Origin: Pseudomonadales bacterium
Lineage (GTDB): Bacteria > Pseudomonadota > Gammaproteobacteria > Pseudomonadales > Azotimanducaceae
NCBI GenBank assembly: GCA_007128525.1
Contig: SKXG01000269.1
Location: 1-11,925, forward strand
DNA length: 11,925 nucleotides
Reading direction: 5' to 3'
The position numbers were made by a program, and so were the translations under genes. Each line of letters starts with the position of its first letter. The first letter of the stretch is position 1. Under the pieces are notes generated by a model. That model did not search any database. It was not told the origin of the DNA and worked only from the letters and a program-made list of their open reading frames with translations. Positions 1 through 7,694 of this stretch are shown piece after piece.

Positions 1-1
1 G

Positions 2-1015
2 ATCGTGGGCTCGGGGCCCGCGGGCCTGGCGGCGGCGCAGCAGTTGGCGCGGGCGGGGCATGAGGTGAGCGTTTACGAGCGGGCGGACCGGATCGGCGGC
101 CTGTTGATGTACGGCATTCCGAACATGAAGCTCGACAAGTCCGTGGTGGACCGCCGCGTTCAGCTGCTGCGCGATGAGGGTGTGACTTTCGAAGTCAATG
201 CTGACATCGGCGATGGCAACAACGGCAGCCGTGATGTCCGGGAATTGCACGCCGAGTTCGATGCGCTGCTGTTCGCCACTGGTGCGACGGTACCGAACAA
301 CCTGAATATTCCCGGCCGCGAGCTGCGTGGTATCCACTTCGCCATGGAGTTTCTGACAGCCAATACCAAGAGCCTGCTCGACTCCGGTCTGCAGGATGGC
401 GCGTATATTTCCGCCAAAGACAAGAACGTCATCGTCATCGGTGGCGGCGATACCGGCACGGACTGCATTGGTACATCGGTACGCCATGGTGCGAAGTCTG
501 TCGTCAACTTCGAGATCATGCCCAAGCCGCCGGAAACCCGGGCGCCAAACAACCCCTGGCCAACCTGGCCTCGTATTTTCCGTGTCGATTACGGGCACGA
601 AGAGGTTGCTGAGAAATTTGGTGATGATCCGCGCGTCTATTGCATCTCTGGCAAAGAGTTCGTTGGCGAGAACGGCCAGCTGCGTGGCATCAAGACGGTC
701 GAAGTGAAGTTCGAAGACGGCAAGTTCGTCGAGCAGCCCGGCACCGAAAAAGTCTGGGAAGCCGACTTGATCTTGTTGTCGATGGGCTTCCGGGGCCCCG
801 AACACTATGCGTCCGATGCCCTGGCCCTCGAATACGATGGCCGCTCAAACTATCAGGCCGACAAGGGCAAGTACCGGACAAGTGTGGACAAGGTCTTTGC
901 CGCCGGCGACTGTCGTCGAGGCCAGTCCCTGGTGGTCTGGGCCATCAATGAAGGCCGTGAAGCAGCCCGGGAAATTGACCGGACGCTGATGGGCAACACC
1001 GAACTGACAGGCTGA
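2..1015 (+). CDS. gltD: Glutamate synthase (NADPH) small subunit, 5'-truncated by window edge
   Basis: This is the small (beta) subunit of bacterial glutamate synthase. It carries FAD and passes electrons from NADPH to the large GltB subunit, which makes glutamate from glutamine and 2-oxoglutarate in the cytoplasm. The frame is open from base 2, so the true start is outside the window. The N-terminal Fe-S region expected in a protein of about 470-480 residues is missing and 337 codons remain. Visible motifs are an FAD-binding GSGPAG at the very start, a second dinucleotide fold with GGGDTGTD near residue 150, the family stretch [20 protein letters not shown], and the C-terminal FAD motif [20 protein letters not shown]. 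The gene ends TGA and converges on damX across 43 bp. gltB would be expected directly upstream. The GTG at base 5 is only an internal codon. The assignment is firm; the related fold of other glutamate synthase beta-like oxidoreductases is a less likely alternative. Confidence 0.95.
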   Translation: MVGSGPAGLAAAQQLARAGHEVSVYERADRIGGLLMYGIPNMKLDKSVVDRRVQLLRDEGVTFEVNADIGDGNNGSRDVRELHAEFDALLFATGATVPNNLNIPGRELRGIHFAMEFLTANTKSLLDSGLQDGAYISAKDKNVIVIGGGDTGTDCIGTSVRHGAKSVVNFEIMPKPPETRAPNNPWPTWPRIFRVDYGHEEVAEKFGDDPRVYCISGKEFVGENGQLRGIKTVEVKFEDGKFVEQPGTEKVWEADLILLSMGFRGPEHYASDALALEYDGRSNYQADKGKYRTSVDKVFAAGDCRRGQSLVVWAINEGREAAREIDRTLMGNTELTG

Positions 1016-1036
1016 TACCTGCCCACAGTGCCCGAG

Positions 1037-1064
1037 CGCTGACGGTCGAGGTTGACTGTCAGCG
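1037..1064. terminator. Hairpin between convergent gltD and damX, possible bidirectional terminator
   Basis: The arms CGCTGACGGTC (1037-1047) and GACTGTCAGCG (1054-1064) pair over 11 positions, with one G-T wobble when read as plus-strand RNA, around the 6-nt loop GAGGTT. It starts 22 bases after the gltD stop and its right arm overlaps the damX stop codon (1059-1061). Convergent genes commonly share such a hairpin. No run of T follows on either strand, so this is a weaker candidate than a classical intrinsic terminator. It may instead protect mRNA ends or act together with Rho. Confidence 0.5.
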
Positions 1065-2603
1065 TTCCATGTCCGACTGCACCGAACCGAAGTTCCTGAT
1101 CCAGGGATCCACCTGCCCAACAGTGCCCGGCAGACGCCGGCTTGCCGCCTCTGCCGCAGCGCGGTCCGCATAACTGCCGTAAAGCACGACAAACCAGGGA
1201 TTGCCATCGCGACTCACCTGGAAGCTGGCAAAGTTCTCCGGGTTGGACTGCCGCGCCATGAATTCGTCGACCCGGCTCTGACTGCTGACACCAAACAATT
1301 GCAGGGTAAAGCGCTCGGCCGCTTGGCTCTGGATCCAGTCGGTGCCACGCGCGCCCCCAGTTGTGGCTTGTTCAGGTTCGGCGGCAGGTTCAGGTGTTGG
1401 CTCAGGCTCAGGTGCTGGCGCAGGTGCCGGTTCGCGTTGCGGCTCGGGCGCTGGCTCAGGTTCCGGCTCAGGGGTTGGTACTGGTGCAGGTTCCGGCTCT
1501 CGGGTCGGCATGGGTTCCGATGGCGCCTGTGGTTGCCGTGTCACGCCAGCCTCCGATGGGGTCGTGCCGGCTGCCTGCCCGGCATCAGATGGCGCGCCCG
1601 AAGGGCGCTCAATCCTGGCCTGTGCCACCTCCGGTATATCAAGCCGGACCACTTCGGGCTCCTGCTCGTCACCAGGCCACAACACCACCATCAGCACAAG
1701 CAACACCAGCACCGTCGCCACCAGCAGCCGATGTATTGGGGGCAGTGCCGGCACGCTCGACCAGGTCAACCACTCTGGTCGGCCTGCCCACAGTGCCTGC
1801 AGACGTTCCCCTATGCCGACGCCCTGCGAACGTCGCTTCCGGGGGCCAGATCGCTCACGCAGTGCCGCGCTGGCCAGTTGATTCAGCCGGCCCGGGCGAC
1901 CTTCTGCAGTGTGGGCCATCGACACGACCTGCGCATCATCGAATGGCAGGGGCTGCATCCAGCCCGCTTCACGCAACCTGTAGGCGAGATAGTCCTGCGC
2001 CTGGGCGGCATCCAGTGGCGCCAGCGGCAGCTCCTGAAAAGACGGACTGTCCGCCTGATGTCGAGTCAGACGCGTCAGCAGCGAACCCAGCTCGGCTTCC
2101 GCAAACAGAACCAGATGCAAACCATCCCGCTCGCCGGCACGCATCAGCTGGAGCAGGCTGTCTACCGCCCGAGGCTCAAGCAAGTGCGCATCATCCACCA
2201 GAATCAGGGTGTCACGGTCGATGTCGCGCTGTGCCGCCACCTGCTGCAGGATCGCATCGATCAATGCCGCAGGGGCTGCCCCTTTGGAGGGCACCGGCAC
2301 ACCCAGACTCTGGGCAATAGCGAGCAGCAGCGCAGGCTGTTCACGCACCAGCGCGGCGTTGACTCGTGCCGTTTTCGTATTGGGATCTACTCGGGTGGAC
2401 AGCGCGCGAAACAGGGTGCTCTTACCCATCTGCACCGGCCCGGTAACCAACAAGAATGGTACCGGCCAACTTTCCAGATGCCGTAAGTCACTGAGCAACT
2501 GTCCGCGATCTGCGCCGCTGAAGTAGAGCTCACCCCCATCAGCGAACGCGTCTCTGGACAACTGCCCGACCAACTTCCCTGTCGACGGCCGCGATCCTGT
2601 CAT
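1059..2603 (-). CDS. damX: DamX-like protein: AAA-type ATPase domain, one membrane segment, SPOR domain
   Basis: The 514-residue protein has the architecture of gammaproteobacterial DamX. Residues about 26-245 form an ExeA/AAA-like ATPase with Walker A GPVQMGKS (55-62) and Walker B LILVDDAH (133-140). A basic stretch RKRRS (about 255-259) precedes one hydrophobic segment (about 292-309). Next comes a low-complexity Pro/Glu/Ala linker (about 360-412) and a C-terminal SPOR domain (about 430-506). SPOR domains bind denuded septal peptidoglycan, so the C-terminus should be periplasmic and the ATPase cytoplasmic; this topology is inferred from the family. The ATG at 2603 is the only reasonable start because an in-frame TGA lies just upstream, and AGGAAAG precedes it as ribosome binding site. 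It follows aroB by 84 bp, as in E. coli and Pseudomonas. What the ATPase domain does in cells is poorly defined. Confidence 0.92.
   Translation of the reverse strand: MTGSRPSTGKLVGQLSRDAFADGGELYFSGADRGQLLSDLRHLESWPVPFLLVTGPVQMGKSTLFRALSTRVDPNTKTARVNAALVREQPALLLAIAQSLGVPVPSKGAAPAALIDAILQQVAAQRDIDRDTLILVDDAHLLEPRAVDSLLQLMRAGERDGLHLVLFAEAELGSLLTRLTRHQADSPSFQELPLAPLDAAQAQDYLAYRLREAGWMQPLPFDDAQVVSMAHTAEGRPGRLNQLASAALRERSGPRKRRSQGVGIGERLQALWAGRPEWLTWSSVPALPPIHRLLVATVLVLLVLMVVLWPGDEQEPEVVRLDIPEVAQARIERPSGAPSDAGQAAGTTPSEAGVTRQPQAPSEPMPTREPEPAPVPTPEPEPEPAPEPQREPAPAPAPEPEPTPEPAAEPEQATTGGARGTDWIQSQAAERFTLQLFGVSSQSRVDEFMARQSNPENFASFQVSRDGNPWFVVLYGSYADRAAAEAASRRLPGTVGQVDPWIRNFGSVQSDMER
1368..1526 (-). repeat. 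Low-complexity Pro/Glu-rich linker coding repeat in damX
   Basis: Codons for roughly residues 360-412 of DamX encode repeated EPEP, EPAP and PTPEP units, seen on the plus strand as many ggctcagg and ggttcagg variants. Such linkers typically span the periplasm between a membrane anchor and a SPOR domain. The DNA is repetitive enough to vary in length between strains by slippage, and it creates long open shadow frames on the other strand. Confidence 0.8.
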
Positions 2604-2695
2604 GATTCTTTCCTGTCAGTCACTCTGGGCCTGTCAATCACTCTGGGCCTGTTTATCACCCAGCGCCTGGCAATCATCCAGGACCCGTCACTCAC
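2600..2695 (-). other. Possible 31-codon small ORF bridging aroB and damX
   Basis: On the minus strand a GTG at 2695-2693 overlaps the end of aroB and opens a frame of 31 codons. It closes with a TGA (2602-2600) that overlaps the damX ATG as ATGA. The predicted peptide is basic and repetitive (RPRVIDRPRVTDR) because it is encoded by the 18-bp repeats. The double overlap fits a coupling peptide between aroB and damX, but the repeat period is a multiple of three and could keep such a frame open by chance. No independent ribosome binding site stands out. I treat it as unproven. Confidence 0.15.
2612..2683. repeat. Four tandem copies of an 18-bp unit between aroB and damX
   Basis: The copies are 2612-2629 (CCTGTCAGTCACTCTGGG), 2630-2647 (17 of 18 identical to the first), 2648-2665 and 2666-2683 (each about 13 of 18 identical to the second). 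A fifth, weaker copy (2684-2701, about 11 of 18 identical to the first) covers the last codons and stop of aroB. On the coding strand each unit has the pattern TGA-N-TGAC-AGG with decay, so the aroB stop triplet recurs in phase in most copies. The last copy supplies part of the damX Shine-Dalgarno sequence. Confidence 0.8.
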
Positions 2696-3782
2696 AAAGC
2701 TTCTCATATGCACCGAGGGTTTGCAGCAGCAAAGCCTGGTCCACTTGATCGCTGACCAGCGCCTGGCCAATGCCTCTGGCCAGAACCAGCCGCAGCCGGC
2801 CGTCCGTTACTTTCTTGTCCATGCCCATCGCTTCCAGCATAGCTGTGGCATCAAGCTTGGGTGGGCAAACAGGCAGTCCGTCGGTGGCTGCAATCAGGGC
2901 CTTTATTCGTTGCGCCTCGGCCTGGGACAACAGGCCCAGACGCCATGACAGATCAGCCGCCATCACCATACCGATGGCAACCGCCTCCCCATGCAGGAAC
3001 ATACGATATTGCGTCAAAGCTTCGATGGCATGACCGAAAGTGTGGCCAAAGTTCAGTATTGCGCGCAGCCCGGACTCTCGCTCATCGGCTGCCACCACTT
3101 CTGCCTTGCAGGCACAGGATTCTCGAATGGCATGCGCCAGTGCTGACGGCTCAAGATCCAGTAGTGCGGGAAGACTGGCTTCAAGCCAGGCAAAAAAGCC
3201 TGGTTCCCGGATCACGCCGTACTTGATCACTTCGGCCACGCCGGCCAGAAACTCCCGCTTCGGCAACGTCCGCAGCACCTGCGTATCGGCCAACACCAAT
3301 GCCGGCTGGTAGAAAGCGCCGATCATGTTCTTGCCCTGTGGGTGATTCACGCCAGTCTTGCCACCAACGGAGGAATCAACCTGTGCCAGCAACGTGGTGG
3401 GGATCTGGATAAAGGGCACACCACGCTGATAGGTCGCGGCAACAAACCCGGTGATGTCGCCAACGACGCCGCCGCCCAGGGCAATCAGCGTGGTCGAGCG
3501 GTTGTGCCTCAGGCGCATCAATTCATCAATGACATGACTGTAGGTGGCCAGCGTCTTGTGCGACTCGCCGTCCGGTAACACGATGCTGTCTACTTGCCGG
3601 CCGGTTGCTGCAAGGTGCTCCCGCAAACCGCTCAGGTACAGCGGTGCCACGGTCTCGTTGCTGATGATGGCGACCTGCCGGCCCTTGACAAAGGGATCGA
3701 GGTCGGTCGAGGTCAGCAAAGACTCGCCAATCAGGATGTCATAGCTTCGCTCGCCCAGGTCAACCTGCAGTCGCTCAGTCAT
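2688..3782 (-). CDS. aroB: 3-dehydroquinate synthase
   Basis: The enzyme converts DAHP to 3-dehydroquinate, the second step of the shikimate pathway, in the cytoplasm using NAD+ and a divalent metal. The 364 residues match the usual family length. The NAD-binding loop GGGVVGD lies at 103-109, followed by the conserved stretch [20 protein letters not shown] (127-146). Metal ligands by family position are E184 (AEVIKYG), H247 (NFGHTFGHA) and H264 ([10 protein letters not shown]), all present. The ATG overlaps the aroK stop as ATGA, so translation of the two enzymes is likely coupled, and damX follows after 84 bp. The stop codon lies in the degenerate edge of an 18-bp tandem repeat. No anomaly is seen in the protein itself. 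Confidence 0.98.
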   Translation of the reverse strand: MTERLQVDLGERSYDILIGESLLTSTDLDPFVKGRQVAIISNETVAPLYLSGLREHLAATGRQVDSIVLPDGESHKTLATYSHVIDELMRLRHNRSTTLIALGGGVVGDITGFVAATYQRGVPFIQIPTTLLAQVDSSVGGKTGVNHPQGKNMIGAFYQPALVLADTQVLRTLPKREFLAGVAEVIKYGVIREPGFFAWLEASLPALLDLEPSALAHAIRESCACKAEVVAADERESGLRAILNFGHTFGHAIEALTQYRMFLHGEAVAIGMVMAADLSWRLGLLSQAEAQRIKALIAATDGLPVCPPKLDATAMLEAMGMDKKVTDGRLRLVLARGIGQALVSDQVDQALLLQTLGAYEKLCE

Positions 3783-4315
3783 GTCGGAATCCGTTCATCT
3801 TCTCGCAACTGCCTGGCAATGCGGCGGGCAAGCCCCTGGGGACCGTCCGCATCCGCACAGAACTGATAGTGTGCAATACCCTCATACAACGGGCCACGCT
3901 GCTCAAGCAAGTCATTGAACTTGGCCATCGGATCCGCCGCATTGCGCAACAGAGGACGTCGCTTGTCTCGGCGCGTACGCTCCACCAGCTTCTTCAGCGG
4001 GCTCTTCAGATAGATCACAATGCCCCGCTCGTGCAGGTGCCGGCGATTTTCCTCCCGCAACACTGCACCACCACCGGTGGCCAGCACAATGCCGGAGCCT
4101 TTGGTCAGCTCATCAATGACCTGAACCTCACGACTCCGAAACCCATCTTCACCTTCAACGTCAAATATCCATGAAATGTCGGCCCCGGCTCGCTCTTCGA
4201 TCACTCTGTCCGAGTCATAGAAGCGCATCCCCAGCTGAGCGGCCAACAGACGGCCAATAGTCGTCTTGCCGACGGCCATCAGCCCTACCAGATATATGTT
4301 TGGTTGCTTGTTCAT
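3779..4315 (-). CDS. aroK: Shikimate kinase
   Basis: The enzyme phosphorylates shikimate to shikimate 3-phosphate with ATP. The 178 residues are typical for AroK. Visible sites are the P-loop GLMAVGKT (11-18), DSD with the shikimate-binding Asp at 36, Arg at 60 (DGFRSRE), the GGG loop (81-83), the lid stretch RRPLL (119-123) and Arg at 140 (EQRGPLYE). I chose the ATG at 4315 because [11 protein letters not shown] aligns with known AroK N-termini. No clear Shine-Dalgarno precedes it; instead six Ts from a terminator-like hairpin touch the start codon. An in-frame TTG at 4363 would add 16 residues read through that hairpin. An in-frame TAG 9 bases before the TTG limits any further extension. 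The gene overlaps aroB by ATGA, and pilQ lies about 105 bp upstream. Confidence 0.95.
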   Translation of the reverse strand: MNKQPNIYLVGLMAVGKTTIGRLLAAQLGMRFYDSDRVIEERAGADISWIFDVEGEDGFRSREVQVIDELTKGSGIVLATGGGAVLREENRRHLHERGIVIYLKSPLKKLVERTRRDKRRPLLRNAADPMAKFNDLLEQRGPLYEGIAHYQFCADADGPQGLARRIARQLREDERIPT

Positions 4316-4342
4316 AAAAAACGGCGCCCCGTAGGCGCCGTT
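4316..4342 (-). terminator. Intrinsic-terminator-like hairpin ending at the aroK start codon
   Basis: On the minus strand the arms AACGGCGCC (4342-4334) and GGCGCCGTT (4328-4320) form a perfect 9-bp, GC-rich stem with loop TACGG. A run of six Ts (4321-4316) follows and leads straight into the aroK ATG (4315-4313). This has the form of a Rho-independent terminator for the pilMNOPQ transcript. Its position means any aroK mRNA initiated upstream must read through it, which suggests attenuation or partial termination between the pilus genes and aroK-aroB-damX. The role is inferred; the structure is direct. Confidence 0.75.
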
Positions 4343-4364
4343 CAGTTTACGCGGCCCGGCCAAC

Positions 4365-4402
4365 CCTGCCTAGCAGGCCGTTGAAATACGACCTGCTAGC
4401 AG
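4365..4402. repeat. Nested inverted repeats in the pilQ-aroK gap
   Basis: CTAGCAGG (4370-4377) and CCTGCTAG (4392-4399) are perfect 8-bp inverted copies 14 bp apart. Each half also lies in a shorter self-complementary element: CCTGC-CTA-GCAGG at 4365-4377 and the palindrome CTGCTAGCAG at 4393-4402. The small and large hairpins are mutually exclusive. They lie about 18-80 bases downstream of the pilQ stop on the minus strand and before the terminator-like hairpin at 4316-4342. No T tract follows. Confidence 0.55.
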
Positions 4403-4420
4403 AGCCGGCCGTTCAGCGCG

Positions 4421-6553
4421 TTATCGATTGGTTAGCGTGTCCTTGATGATCTTCGGTGTGATAAAGATCAGCAGCTCGCTCTTGGTCTCACTCTCAGATG
4501 TCCGCCGGAATGCGGCACCCACCATGGGCAGGTCACCGAGCACCGGCACCTTGGAGACCGAATAGCTGCGTTCACCCTGAAAGACGCCACCGAGCACAAT
4601 GGTCTGACCGTTATCGACCAGCACCTGAGTGTCAATAATGTTGGTCTCCAGGAATGGAATCTCGCCACCTTCACGGGTCGGTACGGTGCCAGCCACGGAG
4701 TCCTGGTTCACACGCAGCTGCATGATGATCCGGTCATCCGGCGTGATCTGTGGCGTAACTTCCAGGCCGAGCACGGCGCGCTTAAACGAGATTGAGGTTG
4801 CACCGCTTGCAGCAGCTTCCTCATAGGGAATCTCACTGCCCGACTCAATGCGTGCCATCTGCTTGTCTGAAGTGATGACTTTCGGCCGTGAGATCACTTC
4901 GGCATTGCCTTCGGCAGCCATGGCACCGAGCGCCACATCAAGGACGTAATCATCCGCTATGAAGCCGATACCAAACGCACCTGTTGGCGAACCCACACCC
5001 AGGTCAACATTCATACGACCGGTACCGCCAAGCCCTGAACCGAAGTTCAGCGTGGTGTTGCTTGGCGTCCGCGCGCTGCCACCAATCCCCCAGCGAATAC
5101 CGAGGTCACGTGAGTAGTTGGCATTGGCCGTAACGATTCGCGCTTCAATCAACACCTGACGTACCGGGATGTCCAGCTGCGCAATGACCTGCCGGAAGCT
5201 CTCCAGCCGTTCCGCCGTGTCGGTCAGAATGATGGAGTTGGTGCGCTCATCGATAATTTCCGTACCGCGCTCAGACAACACGCCTGGGCCCTGACCTTCA
5301 AACAGCGAGAACAGCTGCTGGGCATTGGCGTAACGCACCTGTATGAACTCGGTGCGCAGCGGGGCCAGTTCTGAAATCTGTCGCTGATTCTCCAGCTCCA
5401 ATCGCTCTCGAGCAGCGATTTCCTGAGCCGGCGCGACCAGCAGGACATTACCGACCTGGCGCTTGTCCAGGCCCTTGGTACGCAGAATCAGATCCAGTGC
5501 CTGATCCCAGGGCACGTTCTGCAGTCGCAGGGTGATGCGACCACCGACGGTGTCACTGGCCACCAGGTTCAGATCGGTAAAGTCGGCAATCAGCTGCAGT
5601 ACCGACCGAACCGGTATGTCCTGGAAATTCAGCGACAGCTTGTCACCGGTATAACGGAATTCATCATCGCGGCGCGCCAGGTCATCTTCAGTCAGCGGCT
5701 GCACGTTGATCGTCAGGACATTGTCAGCCTGATAGGACAGATAGTCGTAATTTCCCGTGGCCCGTATTGTGAACCGGGTGTGCGAGCCTTCCTGCACGGC
5801 ATCGACCAGTTGTACCGGCGTTGCAAAATCGGTGACGTCCAGTCTGCGCCGCAGCTCGCTTGGCAGCTCGGTATCCTGGATTTCGACACGGATACGGCCG
5901 GCTTCACTGCTGACATCAACGGGTGCGCGGGGATCGCTCAGCCGGATGACAACGCGACCCTCGCCTTCCGCAGTGCGGCGGAAGTCCACATCGGTAACGC
6001 GAGATGCCCGGCTGACCGGTGCTCTCGGTTCATCCGACGGCTGGCGCTCGACCTGAGCCTCAGCCACTTCTGCCGGAACACGCTCGGAACCATCATCAGC
6101 ACCCACCAGCACGTAAAGGTCATTGCCTTCAACCCAGGCCTCATAAGGCACCAGGCGGGTCAAGTTGACGATGACACGGGTGCGGTCCTGTGCCTCGACA
6201 ACGGTGACTTCGCGGGCATTGCCGGAACCCAGTGTGTGATAGCGATCACTCAGGGCATTGCGCACCTCTGGCAGATCCAGCGCGATACGGGCCGGAGAGT
6301 CGATGGTGTAACCACGTGGCTCTGGCGGCACACCATCAAAGCTCAGGCGTATCTCAGTGCGGTCTCCCGGCAGTGATGAGAATTCGATGTTCTCCAGCGT
6401 CGCAGCGGAAACCTGGGCCGACATCAGCAGGGCGCCGATTGCCAGAAACGCCACCCAGACGTGCTGCATCCAGCTGGTCCGACCGACCGACTTGGCCTGG
6501 CAGGCTGTCGAAAACATGGCTGCATTCCTTGTTTGCATGATGTTGCCTCTCAT
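4421..6553 (-). CDS. pilQ: Type IV pilus secretin PilQ
   Basis: PilQ forms the outer-membrane ring through which the type IVa pilus passes. From the ATG at 6553 the protein has 710 residues, normal for the family. A late signal peptide (hydrophobic AFLAIGALLMSAQVSA, about 35-50) is followed by two AMIN-type domains that bind peptidoglycan (about 52-150 and 185-290), an STN/N0 region (about 300-370), a secretin N1 region (about 395-465) and the C-terminal secretin core (about 525-705) with VPVLGDLPMVGAAFR and LLIFITPKII. The ATG overlaps the pilP stop as TGATG and GGAGG lies 9 bases upstream. A GTG at 6556 or ATGs at 6538 and 6517 are alternative starts; the later ones give a more normal signal-peptide length. 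The PilP lipoprotein is the expected partner. No aroK-like coupling follows, because a terminator-like hairpin comes next. Confidence 0.96.
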   Translation of the reverse strand: MRGNIMQTRNAAMFSTACQAKSVGRTSWMQHVWVAFLAIGALLMSAQVSAATLENIEFSSLPGDRTEIRLSFDGVPPEPRGYTIDSPARIALDLPEVRNALSDRYHTLGSGNAREVTVVEAQDRTRVIVNLTRLVPYEAWVEGNDLYVLVGADDGSERVPAEVAEAQVERQPSDEPRAPVSRASRVTDVDFRRTAEGEGRVVIRLSDPRAPVDVSSEAGRIRVEIQDTELPSELRRRLDVTDFATPVQLVDAVQEGSHTRFTIRATGNYDYLSYQADNVLTINVQPLTEDDLARRDDEFRYTGDKLSLNFQDIPVRSVLQLIADFTDLNLVASDTVGGRITLRLQNVPWDQALDLILRTKGLDKRQVGNVLLVAPAQEIAARERLELENQRQISELAPLRTEFIQVRYANAQQLFSLFEGQGPGVLSERGTEIIDERTNSIILTDTAERLESFRQVIAQLDIPVRQVLIEARIVTANANYSRDLGIRWGIGGSARTPSNTTLNFGSGLGGTGRMNVDLGVGSPTGAFGIGFIADDYVLDVALGAMAAEGNAEVISRPKVITSDKQMARIESGSEIPYEEAAASGATSISFKRAVLGLEVTPQITPDDRIIMQLRVNQDSVAGTVPTREGGEIPFLETNIIDTQVLVDNGQTIVLGGVFQGERSYSVSKVPVLGDLPMVGAAFRRTSESETKSELLIFITPKIIKDTLTNR

Positions 6554-7083
6554 CACTCAGCGCCTCCCAGAGTTACCGTCCGGGATCTCTCCAGGTAGGC
6601 ACCCGTTCCGTCAGGTACGATCTCAGTCAATTCAATTCTGCTTTCGGAGACTGCGGTTACGCGGCCATGATCACGGCCCATATAGTCTCCCGGAGTGACG
6701 CGATGCACGCCGCCACCCGGATCTTCGACGAGAGCGTACAGATTCCCGTCTCGTGAAAGGTTGCCCACCATCCGCAAATTACCAATGCTGTATTGCTCCA
6801 GGTATTGCCGAACGCGATTCGGATCTGGCCGCACATCAGAGCGTGGCCGGTCCGGATCAACCGGCGTCACCGGCTGCGGTGGCTGGAACGGATGCCGGAT
6901 GCCACCCGCGCTGTATGCGAATGGCTCGTAAGGCATGAATTCCGGCAGCGGCTCTACCGGTACTTTGGGCCGCTGGCGCAATTCTTCCTTGAAATTCTGC
7001 AGGTCCGAATAATCATTGCGGTCGCAGCCGAACAACAGGCTGGCGACACCCACAACCATCAGGACTCGGGTCAGGTAGTGCAT
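6553..7083 (-). CDS. pilP: Type IV pilus assembly lipoprotein PilP
   Basis: PilP is an inner-membrane lipoprotein that joins the PilN-PilO dimer to the periplasmic domains of the PilQ secretin. The 176 residues start with a lipoprotein signal, VLMVVGVASLLFGC, with the lipidated Cys at position 20. A Pro-rich, unstructured stretch follows (about 40-92, with RHPFQPPQPVTPVDPDRPRS). The C-terminal beta-sandwich (about 95-170) shows the family pattern LEQYSIGNLRMVG and VEDPGGGVHRVTPGDYMGRD. The ATG overlaps the pilO stop as TAATG, and its own stop overlaps the pilQ start by one base, so the three genes are probably translated in concert. Length and motifs are typical. Confidence 0.95.
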   Translation of the reverse strand: MHYLTRVLMVVGVASLLFGCDRNDYSDLQNFKEELRQRPKVPVEPLPEFMPYEPFAYSAGGIRHPFQPPQPVTPVDPDRPRSDVRPDPNRVRQYLEQYSIGNLRMVGNLSRDGNLYALVEDPGGGVHRVTPGDYMGRDHGRVTAVSESRIELTEIVPDGTGAYLERSRTVTLGGAE

Positions 7084-7691
7084 TACCGGCCCTCCTGATA
7101 GCGATATGTCTTGGCCTGAATCGTCATGCGCAGATTATCCGGCGAGCCTTGTGGCTGAATGGTAAAGTCATGCAGCGTGACGATCCGTGACAGGTTCGCA
7201 ACCCCGCTGACAAAAGCGCCGATGTTGTGAAACTCACCAGATACGGTGATGTTCATCGGCAGCTCGATAAAGACTTCCGAACGTCGCTCTGCCTGCAGAT
7301 CTATGCTTTCGATCTGCAATTGATTATCGACCGCCGTACGCGTGATGTCTTCGATCAACCCGGGCACTTCGGTGTCGCTTGGCAGCTGACGCAGCAGGGT
7401 TCCGAAACGCTCATTGATCTCTTCTTTCTGGCGACGAAACTCGGCCAGGTTCGCAGCCTGGTCCCACTTCGACGTCATTTCCTGCTTCAGCGTGGTTTCC
7501 TGCCGCTGCGCTGCTTCCAGCTGTGTCTGCTTGTCGGTCAGCATCAGAAAGTAGCCGCCAACCAGCACCAGCGCGAACAATATGAACAGCAGCAAGCCTT
7601 TGACCACAGCGGGCCAGGATCCGATGTCATTGATATCCAGATCGTTGACATCGAGGTTGCGCAGTTGGTCCAGCGTGTCCTGTAACGCCAT
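7083..7691 (-). CDS. pilO: Type IV pilus inner-membrane assembly protein PilO
   Basis: PilO is a bitopic inner-membrane protein that pairs with PilN and contacts PilP in the pilus alignment subcomplex. The 202 residues comprise a short cytoplasmic N-terminus with acidic repeats (LDVNDLDINDIG), one membrane segment (about 31-51), a periplasmic coiled coil (about 53-105, rich in Gln, Glu and Lys) and a ferredoxin-like C-terminal domain (about 110-195, including LPMNITVSGEFHNIGAFVSG). A GGAGG inside the end of pilN sits 7 bases before the ATG, and only 3 bases separate the genes. The stop overlaps pilP as TAATG. Confidence 0.95.
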   Translation of the reverse strand: MALQDTLDQLRNLDVNDLDINDIGSWPAVVKGLLLFILFALVLVGGYFLMLTDKQTQLEAAQRQETTLKQEMTSKWDQAANLAEFRRQKEEINERFGTLLRQLPSDTEVPGLIEDITRTAVDNQLQIESIDLQAERRSEVFIELPMNITVSGEFHNIGAFVSGVANLSRIVTLHDFTIQPQGSPDNLRMTIQAKTYRYQEGR

Positions 7692-7694
7692 CTT

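Noticed and set aside
1299..2486. Long plus-strand open frames (395, 319 and 179 codons) across damX
   Set aside because: They are shadows of damX, biased in composition because they read the Pro/Glu repeat backwards, and no domain is visible. The minus frame has Walker motifs and a SPOR domain.
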